Shown here: in pieces, positions 25,802-34,115 of the stretch | Position numbering within the stretch: the stretch's first letter is position 1 | Layout of the letters: each line of letters starts with the position of its first letter | Source: Streptomyces caniferus | GTDB taxonomy: Bacteria; Actinomycetota; Actinomycetes; Streptomycetales; Streptomycetaceae | Reading direction: 5' to 3' | Assembly: GCF_009811555.1 (NCBI RefSeq) | Contig: NZ_BLIN01000003.1 | Coordinates: forward strand, 1,302,001 to 1,366,000 | Length of the DNA stretch: 64,000 nt | Notes under the pieces: model-generated | What the model saw: the letters and a program-made list of their open reading frames with translations, nothing else | Database searches by the model: none | What the model was told of the DNA's origin: nothing | Translations under genes and position numbers: made by a program

Positions 25802-27612
25802 GCGGGTTCTCCTTCATCGTGTACGGCGGGTGCTTGGGAGGACACCCAGAAACGGATGCTCTCGATGAGCACCAGCAGCGCCAGGGCCACAGCAAGGGCC
25901 GTCAGCGCGATTGTGAAACCTTCAGGGGACAGCGCGGCGGCGAGGACGGTGACCACGAGGACCCGTCCCTCATGTCCGCCGGTCGCCCGGACCAGCCACC
26001 GCGGAGGGGCTCCGGTGCCACCGCGGATGCGGTAGACCGTGTCGTAGTGATGGTAGGCGACCGCCGCGACCAGCCCGTACGCCGCGGGCAGCGCTCCGGG
26101 GACGTCCGCACGGGCCGCCAGGACCAGGATCGCGACGTATTCGCCGGCCCGGAAGAAGGGCGGCACGAGCCAGTCGAGGGCGCCCTTGAGCGGGCGGGAC
26201 ACCGCCGCACCGGCCAGCAGCGCGGAGCAGGCGGCGACGCCGACGGTGAGCCAGGAGGCGGGGTCGTCCTGGAAGATCACCCAGACCAGCAGCACGGCGG
26301 CTGAGAGAAACGCCATGACCGGCGCCAGGAAGGAACCGGTGCGGCCGCGGCCGTGGGCGCGGCCGGCGATCAGCTCGGCGAGCGGCCCGGAATCGGCGAG
26401 ATCGGCCAGCGCCTGGGCGGCCCGGTCGGTACGCCGGGCCCGGCGGGTCAGCGAGCGCAGCACCCGGCCGGCCGTGGTGTAGCAGGCGGCCAGCGCACAG
26501 CCGATGAGCAGGGCGTAGAAGACGATGCGCGGGGTGGTCAGCGCGGTGAGCACCGCGATCATGGCCCAGCGTTCGCCGATCGGCAGCACGATCATCCGGC
26601 GCGCCCAGACCGTCCAGCCGACGCTGTCGAGCTTGCCGGAGAGCGCGGCGGTGGGGCTGGTGTTGGCGGTGGCACCACTTGCATCGTGATTCGCCTCGTT
26701 GAAGGAGAAGTCGACGACGTGGCGGCAGGTCATCAGGACCATCGCGCCGAGCGCCAGCGCCCAGACATCGTCTCCGCCGCGGGCCGCCCCGAGGGCGAGG
26801 CCCGCGTAGTACGCGTACTCCTTGGCCCGGTCGAAGGTGGCGTCCAGCCAGGCGCCCATCGTCGAGTACTGCAGGGAGTAGCGGGCGAGCTGCCCGTCGG
26901 TGCAGTCCAGGACGAAGGAGAACAGCAGAAGGAAGCCGGCGGCGACGAAGCCGCCACGGGTGCCGGTGGCCGCGCAGCCGGCCGCGATCAGCGCGGTGAG
27001 CAGGGACGCGGTGGTGACCTGGTTGGGGGTGAGCCCGCGGCGCGCGCACCAGCGGGCGAGGTAGCGGGAGTACGGGCTGATGCAGTACGTCGTGAAGAAC
27101 CCGTCGCGGGACTTCACGGCGGTGCGCAGCCGTACGGCCTCGTCGTCGACGGCGGCGACGGCCTCCCGTGCGTCCTCGCGCTGCGCCGGTGTGAGCGCGA
27201 CGGTGGCGATCAGGCTGCCGAGCTCGACGCGGTGCAGTCCGGTCTCCTCACGGTCGAGGGACTCGGTGAGGGTGTCGGTGAGGACGTCCGTGAGGTGGGC
27301 GGTGCCGGCGCCGACCGGGATCCTGCCGACGGCGCGGGTCAGCGCGGCGCGCGCCTCGGGCTGCGCGGTGAGCGCGCCCGGCACGGCCGCGGCGGGGAAG
27401 CGGGGGTCGGTCAGCGCGAGCCGCAGCGCGTGCAGATGCCCCACGAAGCGGGGGTCGACGATGGCGACCCGCTCCTGGACGGGCACCGCGGCGAGCAGCT
27501 CGGCGGCGGACGCGGCGTCGTCCGCGGTACGGACGTCAAAGCCCAGCGTGCGCAGGTCGGCTTCGAGCGGCGACCCGGCGACCGGCGGACCGGTGAGGAT
27601 GGCGGTCGACAG
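25798..27612 (-). CDS. Large CDP-alcohol phosphotransferase with N-terminal domain; probable CTG start
   Basis: 604 aa if translation begins at CTG 27612, which has AAGGAG nine bases upstream. The first in-frame GTG (27486) would remove 42 residues that read as good coding sequence (ADLRTLGFDVRTADDAASAA). The N-terminal 170 residues look soluble and unfamiliar. The catalytic signature is complete: Asp236, Asp239-G-x2-A-R, Asp257 and Asp261 (DCTDGQLAR...MGAWLDATFD). At least eight further hydrophobic segments follow, more than the usual six to eight in total. First gene of the operon; it probably transfers a phospho-alcohol group from a CDP donor to a lipid or polyol. Confidence 0.82.
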   Translation of the reverse strand: MSTAILTGPPVAGSPLEADLRTLGFDVRTADDAASAAELLAAVPVQERVAIVDPRFVGHLHALRLALTDPRFPAAAVPGALTAQPEARAALTRAVGRIPVGAGTAHLTDVLTDTLTESLDREETGLHRVELGSLIATVALTPAQREDAREAVAAVDDEAVRLRTAVKSRDGFFTTYCISPYSRYLARWCARRGLTPNQVTTASLLTALIAAGCAATGTRGGFVAAGFLLLFSFVLDCTDGQLARYSLQYSTMGAWLDATFDRAKEYAYYAGLALGAARGGDDVWALALGAMVLMTCRHVVDFSFNEANHDASGATANTSPTAALSGKLDSVGWTVWARRMIVLPIGERWAMIAVLTALTTPRIVFYALLIGCALAACYTTAGRVLRSLTRRARRTDRAAQALADLADSGPLAELIAGRAHGRGRTGSFLAPVMAFLSAAVLLVWVIFQDDPASWLTVGVAACSALLAGAAVSRPLKGALDWLVPPFFRAGEYVAILVLAARADVPGALPAAYGLVAAVAYHHYDTVYRIRGGTGAPPRWLVRATGGHEGRVLVVTVLAAALSPEGFTIALTALAVALALLVLIESIRFWVSSQAPAVHDEGEPA

Positions 27613-28170
27613 TCGAACTCACTCCTTGGATGCTGACAAGGCAGCACGGACGGTTCGCGATCGATCCGCATTCGATACGAACTACCCGGGCAGCGGGCGT
27701 GGCACACCTGGCGCCCGGAGGGCTGGGGTGGCACGTCGGCAGAGGCTATCGGATCGCCGGATGCGGCCGTTCACCGCGCATTCACCGCACGATCGAGTGA
27801 CCGACGGCTGCGCCTGCCGCGATCATCATGGTGGATCAGGTGGTGCATGAACAACTGGCCCGCGGACCTGGTCTTCCATTCGGTGCCGGTTATGAGAGGG
27901 CTGGTCACGGGGCGGGCGGGTTGTGCCGGGGCAGGTGTGGCGAGAGCCATCCCAGGTCCGGGGGCGGTCGCCGGCCGGCGGTGGCGTCATCGCGGCGCAC
28001 GGCGCTTTCCGTGCCGGGGGCGGCGGGCGCGGCAGCGGGTGTGGACCATCTCACGGCCCGGCGCACTGCACGAGCGGCGCGCTGGCATGTGGCGCCGCGC
28101 ACCCACTGTGCCGGTGATGCGGACCAGGCTAGGGCAGACTTGGCGTCGAAGACCGACGACAAGGATGGGC
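27613..28170. other. Divergent intergenic region between phosphotransferase operon and idi
   Basis: No protein gene is supported in these 558 bp; the open frames crossing it are of low quality. It should hold promoters in both directions. A small dyad TTCGATACGAA (27671-27681) lies about 60 bp upstream of the leftward operon and could be an operator half. No RNA gene is recognised. Confidence 0.4.
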
Positions 28171-28782
28171 ATGCCGATCACACCTGCCAACGGACAGACC
28201 GCCGGGGACCCGGCGGTGAGCACACCGGGCGGCGCCGCCGAACCGATCATGCTGGAGCTGGTCGACGAGGACGGTACGACGATCGGCACCGCGGAGAAGC
28301 TCGCGGCCCACCAGGCTCCCGGGCAGCTGCACCGGGCGTTCTCCGTCTTCCTCTTCGACGAGAAGGGGCGGCTGCTGCTGCAGCGCCGGGCGCTGGGGAA
28401 GTACCACTCCCCCGGTGTGTGGTCCAACACCTGCTGCGGGCACCCGTATCCCGGTGAGGCGCCGTTCGTGGCCGCGGCCCGGCGGACCTCGGAGGAGCTG
28501 GGCCTGGCGCCCACCCTGCTGGCGGAGGCGGGCACCGTGCGCTACAACCATCCCGACCCGGCCTCCGGCCTGGTGGAGCAGGAGTACAACCACCTGTTCG
28601 TCGGGCTGGTGCGGGCCGAGCCGGCGCCCGATCCCGAGGAGATCGGCGAGATCGCCTTCGTGACGCCGGAGGAGCTGGCCGAGCGGCACGCCGAGGCGCC
28701 GTTCTCCGCATGGTTCATGACCGTGCTGGACGCGGCGCGGCCGGCGGTGCGCGAGCTCACAGGACGGGCGGCGGGCTGGTAG
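28171..28782 (+). CDS. idi: Isopentenyl-diphosphate delta-isomerase, type 1
   Basis: 203 aa from ATG at 28171, with AAGGA five bases upstream; an ATG two codons earlier lacks one. It is a Nudix-fold enzyme interconverting IPP and DMAPP. The catalytic Cys89 is in NTCCGHP, the glutamate region is EQEYNHLFVG (about 136-145), and the Nudix-like AARRTSEELG follows the Cys. It feeds the isoprenoid chain length enzymes of the neighbouring hopanoid operon. Its last 26 bp overlap the end of the convergent RsbW-like gene. Confidence 0.95.
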   Translation: MPITPANGQTAGDPAVSTPGGAAEPIMLELVDEDGTTIGTAEKLAAHQAPGQLHRAFSVFLFDEKGRLLLQRRALGKYHSPGVWSNTCCGHPYPGEAPFVAAARRTSEELGLAPTLLAEAGTVRYNHPDPASGLVEQEYNHLFVGLVRAEPAPDPEEIGEIAFVTPEELAERHAEAPFSAWFMTVLDAARPAVRELTGRAAGW

Positions 28783-29254
28783 CGAGCGGGGCGAGCGGCA
28801 GCTCGGCCCAGATGGCCTTTCCGCCGTTCCTCGTGTTCTCGACGTCGCACTTGCCGCCGGCCTCCGCGGTGAGTGTCTTGACGAGCCACAGTCCGCGGCC
28901 GCCGACATCACCCTGTTCCGCCTCGAGTGCCTTGGGGCGGTAGGGGTGGTTGTCCTCGACCGCGACCCGTAGCCAGTTCGCCCCGATCGTGACCTGGACG
29001 GCGATCTGGGGCGAGAGCAGGGCGGCGTGGCGGACGGCGTTGGTGACGAGTTCGGAGACGATGAGCAACAGGCCGTCCATGATCTCGGCGGCCACGGGCA
29101 CACGCTGTTCGTCGAGCAGATCCCGGACCGCGTGACGTGCCTGCGGCACCGAAGCCTCCAGTGCCGGAGCGGTGAACCGCCAGACACCTTCGTACGCGAG
29201 CGGGGAGGTCAGCTCTTCGGGGGGTTCTGCAGGGGGTCCGGAAGGCATCCTCAC
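28757..29254 (-). CDS. RsbW-like ATP-binding regulatory protein
   Basis: 165 aa from GTG at 29254 (ATG at 29248 is an alternative). It has the HATPase_c_2 motifs: N-box LLLIVSELVTNAVRHA and the G-box DVGGRGLWLVKTLT. It is a member of the orphan anti-sigma/regulatory ATPase family common in Streptomyces, and the second such protein in this window. No sigma factor or anti-anti-sigma gene is adjacent. Its 3' end overlaps the 3' end of idi by 26 bp on the opposite strand. Confidence 0.85.
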   Translation of the reverse strand: MRMPSGPPAEPPEELTSPLAYEGVWRFTAPALEASVPQARHAVRDLLDEQRVPVAAEIMDGLLLIVSELVTNAVRHAALLSPQIAVQVTIGANWLRVAVEDNHPYRPKALEAEQGDVGGRGLWLVKTLTAEAGGKCDVENTRNGGKAIWAELPLAPLATSPPPVL

Positions 29255-29454
29255 AGGAAGAGTGTTGAGAATGCGTTGGTCCGGACCGGCCAGCTGAACA
29301 CAAGTCAGCGCTTATCGACGCCTTATGGCCGATTGCGAGTGAGGCGATCGACCCGGCGATCGATCCTGTTCCCTTTATGGGTTGTTCGCGGACTTACCCG
29401 AGGTGACCCCCGTACGATCCGCGCCTCCGCGAGGACGTCCGGGAGCACACAGCG

Positions 29455-29488
29455 CAGCAGGCCCGGTGCCTGGGCACCGGGCCTGCTG
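29455..29488 (-). terminator. Terminator hairpin after tRNA-fMet
   Basis: A perfect 16-bp inverted repeat (29455-29470 and 29473-29488) with a two-base loop lies 12 bp beyond the 3' end of the tRNA. Confidence 0.8.
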
Positions 29489-29499
29489 AGGTGTTTCAG

Positions 29500-29573
29500 T
29501 AGCGGGGACAGGATTTGAACCTGCGACCTCTGGGTTATGAGCCCAGCGAGCTACCGAGCTGCTCCACCCCGCG
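29500..29573 (-). tRNA. Initiator tRNA-Met (CAT)
   Basis: 74 nt cloverleaf on the minus strand, starting CGCGGGG. The anticodon CAT corresponds to plus-strand 29537-29539. Initiator features are seen: three G-C pairs in the anticodon stem (GGG/CCC) and a mismatched 1-72 pair (C-U). The T loop is TTCAAAT. The CCA end is not encoded. The D-stem (GAGCAGCTCGGTAGCTC) and the variable loop are regular. It stands alone with its own terminator. Confidence 0.95.
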
Positions 29574-29743
29574 TCGGTGAACCCCACACTACGGGCCGGC
29601 CGCCCCAGGACCAAATCGATAATCACCACGGGTGCCACGGGCCCGCCGGGCCCGGCGGAGCGCCCTGCGTCGGGGCGGTGGCCCGGCCGCGTGCCCACCG
29701 GGTCCGCGGGCGTCCCGCCGCGTCCGGGCGACGCCCCACCGCG

Positions 29744-31402
29744 TCAGACCGTTCGGTCGGTGATCCGTCCGGCGTCGACCTCGATACGGCGGGTGGTGTG
29801 CACCGCTTCGAGCATCCGGCGGTCGTGCGTGACCAGCAGAAGCGTGCCCGGGTACGAGGCGAGCGCGGACTCCAGCTGTTCGATGGCCGGCAGATCGAGG
29901 TGGTTGGTGGGCTCGTCCAGGACGAGGAGGTTGACCCCGCGGCCCTGGAGGAGGGCCAGCGCGGCGCGGGTCCGCTCCCCCGGCGACAGGGTGCGCGCCG
30001 GACGCAGCACATGCGCCGCCTTCAGCCCGAACTTCGCCAGCAGGGTACGGACATCGGCGGGCGCCAGATCGGGGACACAGGCCCGGAAGGCGTCCATCAG
30101 CGGCTGGTCGCCCAGGCCGTGGTCCCCGAAGAGCCGGCCGCGCGCCTGGTCGACCTCGCCGACCACCACGCCGGGCCCCAGGGCGGCGTGCCCCGTCTCC
30201 AGCGGGAGCCGGCCGAGGAGGGCGGCGAGCAGGGTCGACTTGCCGGAGCCGTTGGGGCCCGTGATGGCGACCCGGTCCGCCCAGTCGATCTGCAGGTCCA
30301 CCGGGCCGAAGCGGAAGTCGCCGCGCCGGAGACCGGCGCCGCGCAGAGTGGCCACGACCGCGCCGGCCCGGGGCGCGGCGGCGATCTCCATCCGCAGTTC
30401 CCACTCCTTGCGCGGCTCCTCGACGACGTCGAGCCGCTCGATCAGGCGCTGGGTCTGCTTGGCCTTGGCGGCCTGCTTCTCGGTGGCCTCCACCCGGGCC
30501 TTGCGCCCGATCTTGTCGTTGTCGGGAGCCTTGCGGCGGGCGTTCTTGACGCCCTTCTCCATCCAGTTGCGCTGGGTGTGCGCCCGGGTCTCCAGGGCGG
30601 CCCTGGTGTCGGCGTACTCCTCGTACTGCTCGCGCGCGTGCCGCCGGGCCCGCTCGCGCTCCTCCAGGTAGGACGCGTAGCCGCCGCCGTAGGTGTTGAC
30701 CTGCTGCTGGGCGAGGTCGAGTTCGACGACGCGGGTGACCGTGCGGGTCAGGAACTCGCGGTCGTGGCTGACCAGGACGGTACCGGCGCGCAGCCCCGTG
30801 ACGAAGGACTCCAGCCGTTGCAGACCGTCCAGGTCGAGGTCGTTGGTCGGCTCGTCCAGCAGGAAGACGTCGTAACGGGAGAGCAGCAGCGAGGCGAGCG
30901 AGGCGCGGGCGGCCTGGCCGCCGGAGAGCGTCGTCATCGGCTGGTCGAGGCTGACGGAGAGGCCGAGCTGCCCGGCGGTTTCCTCGGCGCGCTCGTCCAG
31001 GTCGGCCGCGCCCAGCGCGAGCCAGCGCTCCAGCGCCGTGGCGTAGGCGTCGTCCGCACCGGGCCGTTCGTCGACCAGTGCCTGGGTGGCGGTGTCCAGG
31101 GCGAGCTGGGCGTCGGCCACGCCCGTACGGCGGGCGAAGAAGGCGCGGACGGTCTCCCCCGGGCGCCGGTCGGGCTCCTGGGGGAGGTGGCCGACCGTGG
31201 CGGTGGGCGGGCTGAGCGAGAGCATGCCGTCCTCGGGGGTGTCCAGGCCGGCCAGCAGGCGCAGCAGCGTGGACTTGCCCGCGCCGTTGGCGCCGACGAG
31301 GCCGACCACGTCGCCGGGGGCGACGACCAGATCGAGACCGGAGAACAGGACGCGCTCGCCGTGGCCGGCGGCGAGGTCTTTGGCGACGAGAGTTGCTGAC
31401 AT
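29744..31402 (-). CDS. ABC-F family ATPase
   Basis: 552 aa from ATG at 31402. It has two nucleotide-binding domains and no membrane segments. Domain 1: Walker A GANGAGKST, signature LSGGQAAR, DEPTNDLD. Domain 2: Walker A GPNGSGKST, signature LSPGERTR, DEPTNHLD. The linker between them is long, charged and helical (ERERARRHAREQYEEY...). ABC-F proteins bind the ribosomal E site; some protect against macrolides, lincosamides or streptogramins, others tune translation. Nothing in the sequence decides between these. Divergent from the enoyl-CoA hydratase gene with only 55 bp between starts. Confidence 0.92.
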   Translation of the reverse strand: MSATLVAKDLAAGHGERVLFSGLDLVVAPGDVVGLVGANGAGKSTLLRLLAGLDTPEDGMLSLSPPTATVGHLPQEPDRRPGETVRAFFARRTGVADAQLALDTATQALVDERPGADDAYATALERWLALGAADLDERAEETAGQLGLSVSLDQPMTTLSGGQAARASLASLLLSRYDVFLLDEPTNDLDLDGLQRLESFVTGLRAGTVLVSHDREFLTRTVTRVVELDLAQQQVNTYGGGYASYLEERERARRHAREQYEEYADTRAALETRAHTQRNWMEKGVKNARRKAPDNDKIGRKARVEATEKQAAKAKQTQRLIERLDVVEEPRKEWELRMEIAAAPRAGAVVATLRGAGLRRGDFRFGPVDLQIDWADRVAITGPNGSGKSTLLAALLGRLPLETGHAALGPGVVVGEVDQARGRLFGDHGLGDQPLMDAFRACVPDLAPADVRTLLAKFGLKAAHVLRPARTLSPGERTRAALALLQGRGVNLLVLDEPTNHLDLPAIEQLESALASYPGTLLLVTHDRRMLEAVHTTRRIEVDAGRITDRTV

Positions 31403-31457
31403 CAGGCCGCCGATCGTATCGGGCCCGGTCCGGCCCGGTCGCTCTAATATCCGGAGC

Positions 31458-32228
31458 ATGGAACCCGGTCTGAAGACGCATGTCAGCGACGGCACAGCGA
31501 CCGTCACCATCAGCAACACCGGCAAGCGGAACGCGATGACCGTGCAGATGTGGCGGGAGCTGCCGCCGCTGCTGGAACGGCTGGCGGCCGACCGCGCGGT
31601 CCGGTCGCTGGTGCTGACCGGCGAGGGCGGGACGTTCTGCGCGGGCGCCGACATCGGCTCGCTGCGGGATCCGGCGGGTGGGTCGCAGGGCCTGGCGTCG
31701 GCGGCCGAGGAGGCACTCGCGGCGTTCCCCGGACCGACGCTGGCGGCGATACGCGGCTACTGCGTGGGCGGGGGAACCCAGTTGGCGGCCGCCTGCGATC
31801 TGCGGTTCGCGGAGGAGGGCGCGCTGTTCGGGGTGACGCCGGCCAAGCTGGGCGTCGCCTATTCGGCGGCCGCCACCCGGCGGCTGGTCCGGCTGGTCGG
31901 GCTGTCCACCGCCAAGTACCTGTTGTTCTCCGGCGAGTTGATCGACTGCGCGCGGGCGCTGCGCACGGGCCTGGTGGACGAGGTGCTGGCCGAGGGCGAG
32001 CTGGGCAAGCGGGTGGCGGAGTTCTCGGCCGTCCTGGCGAGCCGGTCGCTGCTGACGCAGACCGCGGCGAAGGAGCTGGCCGACGGGACCTGGGACGTGT
32101 CTTCGGCCGAGGCCGAGGAGCGCGGCGCCCACTGGGCCGCGCAGGCACGGGCGAGCGGCGACACCGCGGAGGGTGCCGCCGCCTTCCTGGAGCGCCGGGC
32201 GCCGCGCTTCACCTGGCCGACGGACTGA
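31458..32228 (+). CDS. Enoyl-CoA hydratase/isomerase family protein
   Basis: 256 aa from ATG at 31458. It is a crotonase fold: SNTGKRNAMTVQM, the oxyanion-hole strand GGTFCAGADIGSL, and AIRGYCVGGGTQLAAACDLRFA. In the region of the second catalytic Glu it has FGVTPAKLGV, where a classical hydratase has PExxLG; the Glu is replaced, so isomerase, hydrolase or decarboxylase-type chemistry is as likely as hydration. Short for the family by a few residues but complete. No pathway partners are adjacent. Confidence 0.85.
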   Translation: MEPGLKTHVSDGTATVTISNTGKRNAMTVQMWRELPPLLERLAADRAVRSLVLTGEGGTFCAGADIGSLRDPAGGSQGLASAAEEALAAFPGPTLAAIRGYCVGGGTQLAAACDLRFAEEGALFGVTPAKLGVAYSAAATRRLVRLVGLSTAKYLLFSGELIDCARALRTGLVDEVLAEGELGKRVAEFSAVLASRSLLTQTAAKELADGTWDVSSAEAEERGAHWAAQARASGDTAEGAAAFLERRAPRFTWPTD

Positions 32229-32261
32229 CGCCGGGGCGGGCCCCGCGCAGACATCGCCCGG

Positions 32262-32936
32262 TCAGGACTCCGCTCCCCCGCCCGACGGCTGCCACCCCTG
32301 GCGGGTCAGCAGGAACCGGCTCTTCTCCCGCAGCGTCGCGGTGATCTCGGCGGGTGCCTTGTCCGGGGAGCCCGCGTCGTAGGGCGGCTGCGGGTCGTAT
32401 TCGATGCCGAGCTGGATCCCCTGGGCCACGGCGTCCCCGGCGATCCGGCCGGCCAGCATCAGCCCCATGTCGATGCCGGACGAGACGCCTGCCGCCGTGA
32501 CGTACTTGCCGTCGAAGACCACCCGCTCCCCGGTCGGCTCGGCGCCCAGCGCCGGGAGCTGGTCCAGCGCGAGCCAGTGGGAGGTCGCCCGGCGGCCCTT
32601 GAGCAGGCCCGCGGCGCCCAGGATGAGCGAGCCGGTGCACACCGAGGTGGTCCAGGAGGTGCCGGCGTCCACGGCGCGGATCCACTCGTGCAGCGGGCCG
32701 TCGGCCATCTGCGCGGTCTGCCCCGGGCCGCCGGGCACGACGAGGACGTCCGGCGCGGTGACCTCGCCCAGTGCGGCGTCGGCGATCAGCCCGAGCGAAC
32801 CGAGCTCGTTGCGGTGCGGGCCGGTGCGCTCGCCGACGAACACCGCCTCGGCCCCCGGCAGCCGGCTGAGGGTTTCGTAGGGGCCGACGGCGTCCAGCGT
32901 GGTGAAGCCGTCGAAGAGAAGGATCGCGAGCTGCAT
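32262..32936 (-). CDS. DJ-1/PfpI family protein (isonitrile hydratase-like)
   Basis: 224 aa from ATG at 32936, AGGA seven bases upstream. It is a class I glutamine-amidotransferase-like fold: AILLFDGFTTLDAVGPYE start, DVLVVPGGPG, and the nucleophile elbow SVCTGSLILGAAGLL with its Cys. The pattern is close to isonitrile hydratase (InhA) of Pseudomonas and to the sensor half of GlxA regulators. It lies directly downstream of a GlxA-type regulator, 64 bp away, so the two may be one transcription unit. Substrate unknown. Confidence 0.85.
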   Translation of the reverse strand: MQLAILLFDGFTTLDAVGPYETLSRLPGAEAVFVGERTGPHRNELGSLGLIADAALGEVTAPDVLVVPGGPGQTAQMADGPLHEWIRAVDAGTSWTTSVCTGSLILGAAGLLKGRRATSHWLALDQLPALGAEPTGERVVFDGKYVTAAGVSSGIDMGLMLAGRIAGDAVAQGIQLGIEYDPQPPYDAGSPDKAPAEITATLREKSRFLLTRQGWQPSGGGAES

Positions 32937-33000
32937 GACGGTTCCTGTCGGTAGAGGTGGCGGGGCTCGGGCCGGTGTGGTGATCGCGGCCGGCCGGGGT

Positions 33001-33981
33001 TCAGGACGTGGCGAGGGGTGGCCGGGTGGTCCGGAAGCGGCGGCGGTATTCGGCCGGGGAGGCGCCCAGGACGCGGAGGAAGGCGCGGCGCATCGCCTCG
33101 GGGGTGCCGTAGCCGCAGCGCCGCGACACCTGCTCGATGCCCTCGACGGTGTCCTCCAGATGCCGGCGGGCGGCCTCCAGCCGCACCCGGTCGACATAGC
33201 GCCCCGGCGTCATGCCCACCTCGTCGCGGAAGGCCCGGGCGAAGTGCCGCGGGGAGAGGCTGGCGCGTTCCGCGAGGGCGTCGACGGACAGGTCCGCCGC
33301 CGGGTTCTCGGTGATCCACTGCTGGACGTCGCGCAGCGGTCTGCGCTGGGCGGTCTGCGCGGCGAGCTGGGCGCTGAACTGGGTCTGGTTGCCCGGCCGC
33401 CGCAGGAACACCACCAGGTGCCGGGCGACGGTCAGCGCGAGGTCCCGGCCGAGGTCCTCCTCCACCAGGGCCAGCGCGAGGTCGATACCGGCCGTCACGC
33501 CCGCCGAGGTGGCCAGATCGCCGTCCCGTACGTAGATCGGCTCCGGTTCGACCCGCACCGCGGGGAACCGTGCGGCGAGGGTGTCGCAGAGCATCCAGTG
33601 GGTCGTCGCGCGGCGGCCGTCCAGCAGCCCGGCCTCGGCCAGCAGCAGCGCTCCGCTGCACACCGAGACCTTCCGCCGGGCGCGGTGGGCGTTGGCGCGC
33701 AGCCAGTCGATCAGCCGGGGGTCGGGGGTGCGGGTGCCCTGGCCGCCGGGCACCAGGAGCGTGTGCGGCGGCCCGGCGGCGGCGAGGGTGAGGTCGGGGA
33801 CGAGGGTCAGCCCGCTGGTGGTGCGGACCGGGGCGCCGTCCAGGCTCGCGGTGCGGATCCGGTAGGCGGCCGGGCCTGCCTGGGCCGCTCCGTGGAAGAC
33901 CTCGACCGGTCCGGAGACGTCGAGAGCCTGCACACCGTCGAAGAGGACGACGAGTACCTCGCGCTGTTCCATGCCCTCCAT
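33001..33981 (-). CDS. GlxA-family transcriptional regulator (DJ-1 + AraC HTH)
   Basis: 326 aa from ATG at 33981; ATG at 33972 is an equally possible start. Residues 1-190 are a DJ-1/PfpI domain (VLVVLFDGVQALDVSGPVEVF, TLLVPGGQG, Cys in SVCSGALLLAEAGLLDG). Residues about 225-320 carry two AraC-type helix-turn-helices (LSVDALAERASLSPRHFARAF and VSRRCGYGTPEAMRRAF). Regulators of this kind sense small metabolites. The adjacent stand-alone DJ-1 gene is its closest functional candidate. Divergent from the SCO6745-family gene. Confidence 0.9.
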   Translation of the reverse strand: MEGMEQREVLVVLFDGVQALDVSGPVEVFHGAAQAGPAAYRIRTASLDGAPVRTTSGLTLVPDLTLAAAGPPHTLLVPGGQGTRTPDPRLIDWLRANAHRARRKVSVCSGALLLAEAGLLDGRRATTHWMLCDTLAARFPAVRVEPEPIYVRDGDLATSAGVTAGIDLALALVEEDLGRDLALTVARHLVVFLRRPGNQTQFSAQLAAQTAQRRPLRDVQQWITENPAADLSVDALAERASLSPRHFARAFRDEVGMTPGRYVDRVRLEAARRHLEDTVEGIEQVSRRCGYGTPEAMRRAFLRVLGASPAEYRRRFRTTRPPLATS

Positions 33982-34115
33982 CCTGGGCAGCGGCGACGAG
34001 GGCGGCAACGACGGATCTCCCACCTTTCCTGCCATGGCGCGGGCCGGGAGCGGATACCGGCCGTTGTCGGTGCCCTGCACCCACCTCCATACCGACGGGT
34101 CGGTAACCTGCCTGT

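Noticed and set aside
29500..29573. tRNA-fMet as an integration site
   Set aside because: No integrase gene and no direct repeat of the tRNA 3' end were found nearby.
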